A DNA stretch of 17,719 nt from positions 8,976 through 26,694 of the forward strand of contig DHHD01000077.1 in NCBI GenBank assembly GCA_002403105.1. The letters run 5' to 3'. A program made the position numbers and the translations under genes. This DNA is from Anaerolineaceae bacterium UBA4781. Its GTDB lineage: Bacteria; Chloroflexota; Anaerolineae; Anaerolineales; Anaerolineaceae. Below, piece after piece: positions 7,415 through 14,232 of the stretch; position 1 is the stretch's first letter; every line of letters begins with the position of its first letter. Under the pieces are notes generated by a model. That model searched no databases, was not told where the DNA came from, and was given only the letters and a program-made list of their open reading frames with translations.

Positions 7415-8689
7415 TTACCTTTCAATTTCGCCGATAAAACTCTTCGTATGGTCCTCCTTCAAGGTTACAGGTGAAATTATATTCCAAAGATTCATTATAG
7501 ATTCCGCCTGAACTCGCAGATAGTTCGTTGAAAGACCTTCCATGATCCAGCTATTCTTCCCCTGTTTTTGTCCTCGCTCCCAAAGCACCGAAATGGTTTT
7601 CCCCAGGAAGCCCGCGCGATAACTGGCGGCAAATTGCTGCAGTACTTCACGCATTCTCTCATTCCGTTTTCTTTTTTCCAATCCATCGATCTGACCAGAG
7701 TAATCTGCTGCAGGTGTACCTATTCGCGGAGAATATCGAAAAACATGTCCGCCTGCAAAGTTTGCATTGGCTACAAAATGCAAACTTTCGGTAAATTCTT
7801 CTTCGCTTTCACCAGGGAAACCAACCACAATATCCGTGGTAATCGCAGTATCCGGATTCACTGCTCGTATCTTTTGCAGCAAGGATAAATAATCAATCGG
7901 TGCCATCGTTCTTCCCATACGTTTTAGAGTGGATGCCGAACCTGATTGAAGTGGAAGATGCAGATGATCGCAAAAACGGGGATTGGAAAGAAGTGAATAA
8001 AAATCTTGTTGAATATCCCATGGTTCGATGGAGCTTAACCGAACACGGGGAATGCTCGTTCTTTCTAAAATTGTATTAACTAAATAAGTGATCGTCTTTT
8101 TATTTAAAAGGTCCCTGCCCCAACCACCCAGCTGTGTTCCGGTTAGTACAACTTCCTTTACATCCGCTCGTACGGCTGATTCAACATCCTTGATGATCTC
8201 CTCCAGGGGTCGGCTGGTACTTTTCCCACGAGCAACGCGCGTAATGCAAAAAGTACAGTGATAATCACAACCCTCCTGCACTTTAATAAAAGCGCGCGTT
8301 CGTTTCGCTTTACCGGGTAGTGGAATCCGTACAGATCTTTCAGATTGAGAATCAGCTGTATCGCTGAAGTAGGTTTTAACAATGCTCTGTTTCTCTTTAT
8401 TCGAAATAATGATCGCATCATCAACACGATCATTTTTCCTGTGATCATCTACAGAAACCCAGCATCCCGTCAGGTATATTTTTTCGACACCTAGGCGTTG
8501 GAGGCGATGCACTAATTGACGCGAATCGGCTTCAGCGGCGGCAGTTACCGTGCAGGAATTAACGATGGCAGCTTGCGCTTGCTCTGGAACAGCGACGATT
8601 TCATGACCTGCCGCGCGCAGTTCCACTGCCAGCATTTCCAATTCGCTCTGGTTGAGTCTGCAGCCAATGGAACCCAAAAACACTTTCAT
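7415..8689 (-). CDS. mtaB: tRNA ct6A37/t6A37 methylthiotransferase MtaB
   Basis: 424-residue radical-SAM enzyme that adds a methylthio group to C2 of t6A at position 37 of ANN-decoding tRNAs. The N-terminal UPF0004 domain carries the three cluster cysteines C10 (SIGCRLNQSE), C46 (NSCTVT) and C76 (LTGCW). The radical-SAM motif CDYHCTFC gives C141, C145 and C148. 'GTQLGGWGRDL', the 'SSIEPW' strand, 'HLPLQSGS' and 'TDIVVGFPGE' follow in the family order. The C-terminus (about 365-424) matches the TRAM position but is weakly conserved. GCRLNQSE plus NSCTVT with ADSRQ favours MtaB over MiaB or RimO. It follows the jelly-roll-like gene by only 2 bp. Confidence 0.93.
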   Translation of the reverse strand: MKVFLGSIGCRLNQSELEMLAVELRAAGHEIVAVPEQAQAAIVNSCTVTAAAEADSRQLVHRLQRLGVEKIYLTGCWVSVDDHRKNDRVDDAIIISNKEKQSIVKTYFSDTADSQSERSVRIPLPGKAKRTRAFIKVQEGCDYHCTFCITRVARGKSTSRPLEEIIKDVESAVRADVKEVVLTGTQLGGWGRDLLNKKTITYLVNTILERTSIPRVRLSSIEPWDIQQDFYSLLSNPRFCDHLHLPLQSGSASTLKRMGRTMAPIDYLSLLQKIRAVNPDTAITTDIVVGFPGESEEEFTESLHFVANANFAGGHVFRYSPRIGTPAADYSGQIDGLEKRKRNERMREVLQQFAASYRAGFLGKTISVLWERGQKQGKNSWIMEGLSTNYLRVQAESIMNLWNIISPVTLKEDHTKSFIGEIER

Positions 8690-8691
8690 TT

Positions 8692-9336
8692 CTAAGGATA
8701 AACCGCAAAAAAGTTATCGAAGAGAATAGCTACACCAGGTTCTTCAAAAGAACTGGCTGTCAGACCAATGAGTCCTTCGGAGAAAATATCATCTTGAACC
8801 TGTGCTAGCATAACGTTGTTTACATAGAGGGTCAGCTCATTTCCGATGCAGTCAGCGCGAATATGATTAGCGCTTTTCCCTTGATAAATGGATTCAGAAT
8901 ATTGAAGCTCTCCCCCATTGAGAACCGCATACCCTCCATAAAGAACCCGCAGGATGCCATAATATCCATCAGATGAGACCAGGAAAGCATAATAATTAGA
9001 ATCATCCTGATACCGGCACACCAATCCGAAACCATTATTCATTAACCCATTGAGATTATCTGCGATCGCTTCCACCCGCACATTGGTATAGGTGCTGTTT
9101 ACGGTACTGACGTAATCCGTATTTTGCGAATTAATGACGAATACCAAACCTTCTTGATAGTAACCAACTGTTGAACCATCTGTACGTTTCCATACATTCC
9201 ATTCAAAATTCGGAGAAGAAAAATCGTCCATCAGCAGCAGTTCTCCGGATTGGTGATCGGATGGGAAATTGATGGTGCAGTTTGTCATGAAAAAACAGAA
9301 AGCGAAGATAAATAAAATGAGAAATCTTTTTCGCAT
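8692..9336 (-). CDS. Secreted jelly-roll-like (concanavalin-type) protein of unknown function
   Basis: 214 residues. An N-terminal signal peptide (basic start, long aromatic h-region) ends in MTNC at 17-20; asparagine at -1 makes this a non-canonical lipobox, so it is either a lipoprotein or simply secreted. The rest is beta-rich: a 'LLMDDFSSP...W' opening, 'GFGLVCRYQDDSNYYAFLVSSDG' core, 'LTLYVNNV' and a closing 'ILFDNFFAVYP'. This order is typical of concanavalin-like/LamG-type sandwich domains (as in DUF1080-like proteins). Many of those bind or cut glycans, but I see no catalytic residues I could name. ATG is preceded by AAGGAA; mtaB follows at 2 bp, so the two are probably cotranscribed. 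Confidence 0.68.
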   Translation of the reverse strand: MRKRFLILFIFAFCFFMTNCTINFPSDHQSGELLLMDDFSSPNFEWNVWKRTDGSTVGYYQEGLVFVINSQNTDYVSTVNSTYTNVRVEAIADNLNGLMNNGFGLVCRYQDDSNYYAFLVSSDGYYGILRVLYGGYAVLNGGELQYSESIYQGKSANHIRADCIGNELTLYVNNVMLAQVQDDIFSEGLIGLTASSFEEPGVAILFDNFFAVYP

Positions 9337-9356
9337 GAAAATTTCCTTGATAAATA

Positions 9357-9362
9357 ATTATA
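9357..9362 (-). promoter_or_regulatory. Candidate -10 box for the jelly-roll protein-mtaB unit
   Basis: Minus-strand TATAAT lies 20 bp before the ATG at 9336, inside a 76-bp intergenic gap. A GGTTGC about 17 nt upstream is only a weak -35. The leader would be about 14 nt, with the AAGGAA site in place. Confidence 0.35.
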
Positions 9363-9412
9363 CCTGCCAACCAATTGCAGCAACCCTTATCGCATTGTAG
9401 TATGTTAAATCG

Positions 9413-10039
9413 TCATCCTCCCAATTGATAGGATAAATATTTTATATATTCCAGAACCACAAAATGCCAACCCTTTATTTTTAAGAACCAGGAGTTTGCA
9501 CTAAACCAATGTGGTGAAGTTGGGTGAATCATGACCTTGATACCTGTATCTGCAAAGACATCTCTGAAAATGGTGTAAGCACGGCGGGTGTGGTAGGGAT
9601 CGGTAACCACAATACAGGAAACTAATTGCCGATTCGTAAGCAACCGTTTTACAGCCTCGGCTTCCTCTTGCGTGCTGGTGGCAACCTGATCGGTCATGAG
9701 AATATTTCCACTTGGTACGCCATTGTTCAGAAGCTCTATACGCATGTCAAAGCTGTGTAAATAATCATATCCTTCCACTACGTCGCCTGTCTCGGTTAAG
9801 ATGATCAGGTTGGAATAATTCTGATTATAGAGTTCCAATGCTTCCTGCATGCGGCTTTCATCTCCCCCACTCAGCACCACAATGGCATTGGCATATTCAA
9901 GTTCATTCGAAACGATCAAATAAGAACCTAGGGTTCTAAAAAGAAATATTGAACAGAATAAAATTACAAACAGGATCACAAATTTTTGTAATCCGTTTTT
10001 CTTCTTTTTCCTGGTTCCTTTTGTAAGATTTTTGTTCAT
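9413..10039 (-). CDS. DUF218 (YdcF/SanA-like) single-pass membrane protein
   Basis: 208 residues: a strongly basic N-terminus (GTRKKKKNG), one TM helix at about 19-40, then an outward-facing DUF218 domain. Family marks are the IVVLSGGDESRM strand-turn (about 53-64), STQEEAEAVKRLL (about 122-134) and VVTDPYHTRRA (about 145-155). DUF218 proteins such as SanA and ElyC are linked to envelope integrity and peptidoglycan lipid-carrier metabolism; the biochemical reaction is not established. It ends 76 bp before the jelly-roll-like gene and starts 31 bp after the aminotransferase gene. Confidence 0.85.
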   Translation of the reverse strand: MNKNLTKGTRKKKKNGLQKFVILFVILFCSIFLFRTLGSYLIVSNELEYANAIVVLSGGDESRMQEALELYNQNYSNLIILTETGDVVEGYDYLHSFDMRIELLNNGVPSGNILMTDQVATSTQEEAEAVKRLLTNRQLVSCIVVTDPYHTRRAYTIFRDVFADTGIKVMIHPTSPHWFSANSWFLKIKGWHFVVLEYIKYLSYQLGG

Positions 10040-10070
10040 TTCATTACAATCCTACCAGAATTATCAAAGG

Positions 10071-11228
10071 TCAGATATAGTTTTTTATTGCTTGCCGCAT
10101 CCTGGTTAATCCTTCTTTTAATGTTGCTCGCGGGCAGGCAAAGTTCAGTCGCACAAAACCTTTGCCGACCGATCCAAAATCCAATCCATTATTTAATCCT
10201 ACCCGAGCTTGATTGAGAAAAAAAGAAGAAGGGTTATCACCAAAAGTCATCTTTCTGCAGTCCAACCAGGCTAAAAATGTTCCTTCCGGTTTCACCATGG
10301 ATATGCCGGGTAATTCTGCTTTCACAAACTCATACAAATAATCTCGATTATCTTGAAGATATTGAATCAGTTCCTGCAGCCAGGTATACCCTGAAAGGTA
10401 AGCAGCACGAGCAGCTTGCACAGCCAGCAGATCAGGGTGCGGGAGTATTCCGCTGAAAGATTTTTTCATCCTGTCCATTAAATCGTTGTTTTTGATGATC
10501 ATCACTGAAAAACCGAGCCCGGCTATATTAAAGGTCTTACTGGGCGCGATCAGCATTATAGTGCGCTGTACGACATCCTCCCCCAACGATATGATCGGTA
10601 TATGTGTGTTGCCTGCATAGACCAGATCACAGTGAATTTCATCCGAACACAGCAACAGATCATGGCACAAACAAAAATCTGCTATCTGTTCCAGTTCCCT
10701 TTCAGTAAATACTCTTCCCACCGGATTGTGTGGATTACATAGCAGAAACATTTTTGTATTGGGTTTGATCCCGCGTTCTAACATTTCGAAGTCAATGGCA
10801 TAAGAGCCATTCTGATTTTGAATTAAGTCAACTTGATGGTTTTCCAATCCGGTATGTTCTCCAACGCCAAAGAACGGTGGATAAATGGGTGGTTGGAACA
10901 TCAACCCATCCCCGGGAGAAAGAAATGCCCGGCTCACCATGTTCAATCCAGTGACCACGCCCGGCACATACAGCAAGTGTTGGGGTTCGACCTGCATTTT
11001 ATATTGCTCTTTAATCCAATGTACTACGATGCCATTCAGATCTTGGGGTTCTGCTGCATATCCAAAAACGCCATGCTGTACTCGTTCAACCAATGCATCT
11101 ACTACCGCCGGTGGTGAAAGAAAATCCATATCTGCCACCCACATGGGCAGTACATCCTCTGGAAAAACATTCCATTTTATGGAGTCGCTGTGCAACCGGT
11201 CAATAATATTATCGAAATATTCAGCCAT
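10071..11228 (-). CDS. PLP-dependent C-S lyase / aminotransferase, MalY-PatB type
   Basis: 385-residue fold-type I PLP enzyme; family members cleave cystathionine or cysteine conjugates to thiol, pyruvate and ammonia. Family-specific marks: 'LPMWVADMDF' near residue 30, 'GVFGYA', 'PPIYPPFF' (112-120), the substrate/cofactor asparagine region CNPHNPVGR (164-172), 'SDEIHCDLVY' with the PLP-nitrogen aspartate D196, and the Schiff-base lysine K231 in APSKTFNIAGL. The C-terminal FVRLNFACPR supplies the carboxylate-binding arginine. The ATG has GAGGTGG just upstream. The 146 bp between this gene and the terminator at 11375 hold no gene, and I see no convincing promoter hexamers there. Confidence 0.9.
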   Translation of the reverse strand: MAEYFDNIIDRLHSDSIKWNVFPEDVLPMWVADMDFLSPPAVVDALVERVQHGVFGYAAEPQDLNGIVVHWIKEQYKMQVEPQHLLYVPGVVTGLNMVSRAFLSPGDGLMFQPPIYPPFFGVGEHTGLENHQVDLIQNQNGSYAIDFEMLERGIKPNTKMFLLCNPHNPVGRVFTERELEQIADFCLCHDLLLCSDEIHCDLVYAGNTHIPIISLGEDVVQRTIMLIAPSKTFNIAGLGFSVMIIKNNDLMDRMKKSFSGILPHPDLLAVQAARAAYLSGYTWLQELIQYLQDNRDYLYEFVKAELPGISMVKPEGTFLAWLDCRKMTFGDNPSSFFLNQARVGLNNGLDFGSVGKGFVRLNFACPRATLKEGLTRMRQAIKNYI

Positions 11229-11374
11229 GCCACCTCAATTCATATGATATCCCTATTCTACTTTACTCTCCTGACTCAAAGGATTTTTGATGGTAATCAG
11301 ATAAATTCTCTTCGTGAACAGATCAATAAAGTTCATGATAAAAATAATAAAGGGAAAAAAGAAGTCTTGTTATC

Positions 11375-11409
11375 AATCAAAAACGGCCATTTAGTGGCCG
11401 TTTTTGATT
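11375..11409 (-). terminator. Perfect 15-bp hairpin terminator after the PD40-binding-protein gene
   Basis: Arms 11375-11389 and 11395-11409 are fully complementary (AATCAAAAACGGCCA / TGGCCGTTTTTGATT) around a 5-nt loop. The GC core with flanking A5/T5 tracts makes it symmetric, so it could act on either strand. It lies 44 bp past the stop of the large lipoprotein gene. Confidence 0.88.
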
Positions 11410-11452
11410 AGCATCCCTCAGCTAAAAGAAATACTCTTTTTACATATACAGA

Positions 11453-13447
11453 TCAATCAAGAAACCACGCTTCCTTGATTTGTTCAGGGGTCATCAGTTG
11501 ATCCAACAATACGCTCCATTCCACATCTTCTCCTTCAACAGTAGCCCACCATTCTTGAAGATTTTCATTGGTTACTACCGGAATATTAACCAGCAGCATT
11601 TTTCCATTTTCACCACCAAGCACAGATTCGTTGATCTCATAACCGCTCAGCAAATAGTAAGCTGCATAGACCGCATCGTAGGCAATGCCTGGGGGATTGA
11701 TAACAGAGATACATTCATAATCCGGGTTTTTATTTAATAGAAGCACCCAAGTATCCAAACCTTCTTTCGATGCATCACATATAAACAGCGGCCATTCATC
11801 CGAGGAGATACTAGAATCTTTTAATCCCCAAACTACCCGCGTTAATTGTGAGTCTGTCCAAATCGCTTTGAGATCCGGATAAGCAGTGATGAAACTGGTG
11901 ACATCCGATTGGAGCTGTTCATGTGCATCATATTTTTCTATCCGGCTGTCAACCACGTTTATTCCCGGATATTTTGCAAGTATTTCTTCCATAACAACCG
12001 AATGAGGATTGTTTTCTCCTGGGATAACATAAATAAAATCACCCTCTCCTCCCATTTTCTCAGCCATCCATTCCAAACTGATCGTAGCCCACTCTTTCTG
12101 ATCGATGGAAATGCTATACGTCCCATCAAAGTATGAATCGTTGTCCAAGATGAATACGGGAATACCTTTGTCTTTGGCATTTTGAACATCAGTGAATAAA
12201 CCATCTACAGTCCATTGATAATTCGAATTTTGTATTATGGCATCCACTCCCTGTTCGATTAATTGGTTCATATCGCCGACCACACACTGGATGCCCAATT
12301 CACTACATGCTTTCTGGAAATCCTCTTTTTTCTGCGGCTCCCACTGGTCATCTCCCCCATAACCAATAATGATATCTTTGGGGTCTTTGAGTGGTTGTGT
12401 TTCAGTTTCAGCAACTCCGTTATTTTCAGTCTCTTGCGGCTGCGAATTGGTCACCGTATTTCCCAATCCGCAATTTGCCGGCCAATCAGGGTTGCGATCA
12501 TTGCCCGGATTATTGGTAAGATTGAGGAACAAATCCGGGTAAATATCGCTCACCAGGTAGATCTCCTCATCGCTATCGTTCAGGCTGATCGAAACCAATT
12601 CCACCCTGTCTCCATTTAAAGTCCAGAAAGGTATATAGCGCTGCATCTCTCCCTTTCCCCCCGCATCGATAACGTTGGAACCATCTGCATCCATCACACA
12701 ATTGAAACAACCAATCTCCTGATTTTCCCAGTAGGCAAAAATCTGATTGTCAATAGTCCACGCAACATCAGATACTTTACCATTATCCGTGAGTTGCTTC
12801 ATATTACTGCCATCGGCATACATCACAAAGATATCCCAGTTTCCATCACTTCCCGAGAGCCAGGCAATCTTACTGCCATCCGGTGACCAGGTGGGTTGGA
12901 TATCTTGCGCATCGCTGTTGGTCAGGTTTGTTGGTTCAACACCACCATCTGCTTTAATAACATAAATTTCGTTATTTCCATTTGCATCACTGGAAAAGAC
13001 GATAGCGCTTCCATCATGTGACCAGTCTGGATGATCACTGTTATTGCCGGTAGTAAGTTGGCGTACATCGCTGCCATCCGCATTCATAATGTAGATGTAT
13101 TGACCACCGCCTTGCTCATTCTCACGGTTCGAAACGAAGGCGATCTCCTGGCCATTCGGTGACCAGGCTGGTCCAAAATCATCTGCCGGATTGTTGGTGA
13201 GATTGACCGGATCCTTTCCATCAGGATTCATCACATAGATTTCTCTATTCTTGTCACGGTCAGAATCAAAAGCGATCATACAGGGAATGGGTTCTGCGGT
13301 TGCAGTAGGGGCCGGTAATTCAGTAGCAACTGCCACAGATTCCGTATTATTGCCGGATGGTTCAGCAGTTACCGCGGGTGTACAACCTGTAAAGATCAAA
13401 CTAAAAATACAGAGGATTATGAGAATTGATAACGATTTCTTTTTCAT
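11453..13447 (-). CDS. Lipoprotein fusing a PD40 (TolB-like) propeller to a periplasmic sugar-binding-type domain
   Basis: 664-residue lipoprotein. The signal peptide ends in FTGC (C22), then a Ser/Thr/Pro-rich linker (about 25-55). Residues about 56-325 hold some six PD40/WD40-like repeats with the cores 'EIYVMNPDG', 'YIYIMNADGSD', 'EIYVIKADGG', 'DIFVMYADGSN', 'CVMDADGSN', 'EIYLVS', separated by 'PxWSPDGxxIAF' turns. After a Q/E/T-rich linker (about 330-355), residues about 358-620 look like a type-1 periplasmic-binding domain (Peripla_BP_4 type): 'IIIGYGGDDQW', 'GVDAIIQNSN', 'GIPVFILDND', 'ISIDQKEWATISLEWMAEKMGGEGDFIYV', 'PDLKAIWTDS', 'AYDAVYAAYYLL'. Such domains normally bind sugars or autoinducers, but no ABC permease or ATPase gene adjoins. 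SD AAAGGAA precedes ATG. Ligand and role are unknown. Confidence 0.85.
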   Translation of the reverse strand: MKKKSLSILIILCIFSLIFTGCTPAVTAEPSGNNTESVAVATELPAPTATAEPIPCMIAFDSDRDKNREIYVMNPDGKDPVNLTNNPADDFGPAWSPNGQEIAFVSNRENEQGGGQYIYIMNADGSDVRQLTTGNNSDHPDWSHDGSAIVFSSDANGNNEIYVIKADGGVEPTNLTNSDAQDIQPTWSPDGSKIAWLSGSDGNWDIFVMYADGSNMKQLTDNGKVSDVAWTIDNQIFAYWENQEIGCFNCVMDADGSNVIDAGGKGEMQRYIPFWTLNGDRVELVSISLNDSDEEIYLVSDIYPDLFLNLTNNPGNDRNPDWPANCGLGNTVTNSQPQETENNGVAETETQPLKDPKDIIIGYGGDDQWEPQKKEDFQKACSELGIQCVVGDMNQLIEQGVDAIIQNSNYQWTVDGLFTDVQNAKDKGIPVFILDNDSYFDGTYSISIDQKEWATISLEWMAEKMGGEGDFIYVIPGENNPHSVVMEEILAKYPGINVVDSRIEKYDAHEQLQSDVTSFITAYPDLKAIWTDSQLTRVVWGLKDSSISSDEWPLFICDASKEGLDTWVLLLNKNPDYECISVINPPGIAYDAVYAAYYLLSGYEINESVLGGENGKMLLVNIPVVTNENLQEWWATVEGEDVEWSVLLDQLMTPEQIKEAWFLD

Positions 13448-13488
13448 GATGTTCCTTTCTTTTCAATTAAGGGTGTGATTAGATAATG

Positions 13489-13522
13489 TCCTCTTCATCT
13501 GTGATCTGCATGAAGAAGAGGA
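13489..13522 (-). repeat. Imperfect inverted repeat between the zinc-ribbon and PD40-fusion genes
   Basis: TCCTCTTCAT and ATGAAGAAGAGGA face each other across about 11 nt in a 95-bp gap. It can form a hairpin in the transcript, but no T-run follows, so it may be an attenuator, a processing site or the remains of a terminator. Confidence 0.4.
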
Positions 13523-13542
13523 TTTAATGCTCCATTACTCCG

Positions 13543-14100
13543 TTATTTTTTCTTCAATTGTGCCGCCAACCAGGGACTCAGATAAACGATCCCTACACGC
13601 GGAGCCTCCTTCTTAATGCATCGTTCAAATAATACATAAAGCTGTTCTTTTGAACGAATGCGATTGGGTCGAAGAGAATCAGCACCAAGGAAAATTGCGA
13701 TACCAAATACTGCCAGGATCAAAAAAACACACATGAGTGCCATCGGCAAACCCAAGGCGGCACCCACATCGCCGCCATTGTTTTGTGCGAGAGTGGAAAG
13801 AACCAACCCTGTCAGCATGGATCCAAAACTCAATATTCCCCCGCCAATTAAAAGGATCAAACCGATCGTCCGTTTTTTCTTTTCATTGCCATATGCACAG
13901 AAAAGACAAATATTTCCAAAATGGTGAACAATGTCAGTATAGGTTGTTATGATCTGCTGGGTATTGTAATTTTGTTGCCTGACCTCCTGGTTGATCGGTT
14001 TTGCGGTGAAATATTCAACCGTTGGCATCACTTTGCCACAATTCGGACAAAATACATTTTCATTTCCATTACTGATACAAACTTTTTTATTTGCTGTCAT
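13543..14100 (-). CDS. Zinc-ribbon membrane protein of unknown function
   Basis: About 185 residues from the chosen ATG (14098-14100), which has AAGGAA 11 nt upstream; an upstream in-frame ATG at 14124 lacks a ribosome binding site. Two CxxC pairs, FCPNCGK (C18, C21) and CLFC (C65, C68), would form a split zinc ribbon around a Q/T/Y-rich insertion. Two hydrophobic helices follow (about 79-102 and 118-140), joined by a Gly/Ala-rich loop (NNGGDVGAALGLP), then a basic cytoplasmic-looking C-terminus. I do not recognise the family. It stands 132 bp after the kinase gene on the same strand and has its own -10 box, so it may or may not belong to that module. Confidence 0.7.
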   Translation of the reverse strand: MTANKKVCISNGNENVFCPNCGKVMPTVEYFTAKPINQEVRQQNYNTQQIITTYTDIVHHFGNICLFCAYGNEKKKRTIGLILLIGGGILSFGSMLTGLVLSTLAQNNGGDVGAALGLPMALMCVFLILAVFGIAIFLGADSLRPNRIRSKEQLYVLFERCIKKEAPRVGIVYLSPWLAAQLKKK

Positions 14101-14176
14101 TATTGAAATGTTCCTTGGCTGCATTGATTTAACGACTTAAATGAAAGAAAAAAGAGAATATCCCTTTTTCTAAAGT

Positions 14177-14182
14177 ATTATA
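14177..14182 (-). promoter_or_regulatory. -10 box upstream of the zinc-ribbon protein
   Basis: Minus-strand TATAAT stands 77 bp before the chosen ATG. At 17-nt spacing the -35 position reads ACCTAT, a poor match, and abuts the 17-bp palindrome at 14204-14220; an activator-dependent or weak promoter is suggested. Confidence 0.45.
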
Positions 14183-14203
14183 CTGAATGAAATAATTTTA
14201 TAG

Positions 14204-14220
14204 GTGTGCAGATTGCACAC
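14204..14220. promoter_or_regulatory. 17-bp perfect palindrome, possible operator
   Basis: GTGTGCA, 3 bp, TGCACAC: seven perfect base pairs placed 13 bp after the kinase stop and touching the -35 position of the next promoter. As RNA it would be a tight hairpin with a 3-nt loop, but no T-run follows in the kinase direction, so an operator is at least as likely as a terminator. Confidence 0.5.
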
Positions 14221-14232
14221 ATTAGAAATTTT

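Noticed and set aside
11190..11411. 73-residue plus-strand frame in the gap upstream of the aminotransferase
   Set aside because: It crosses the start of the aminotransferase gene and the perfect terminator hairpin; no ribosome binding site or homology is apparent.
12700..13280. Regular repeats on the DNA level that could suggest a tandem array
   Set aside because: They are the codons of PD40 propeller repeats; the protein repeats are conserved but the DNA is not a satellite or CRISPR.
13489..13522. Inverted repeat as an intrinsic terminator for the zinc-ribbon gene
   Set aside because: The stem is imperfect and not followed by a T-run; reported only as a repeat.
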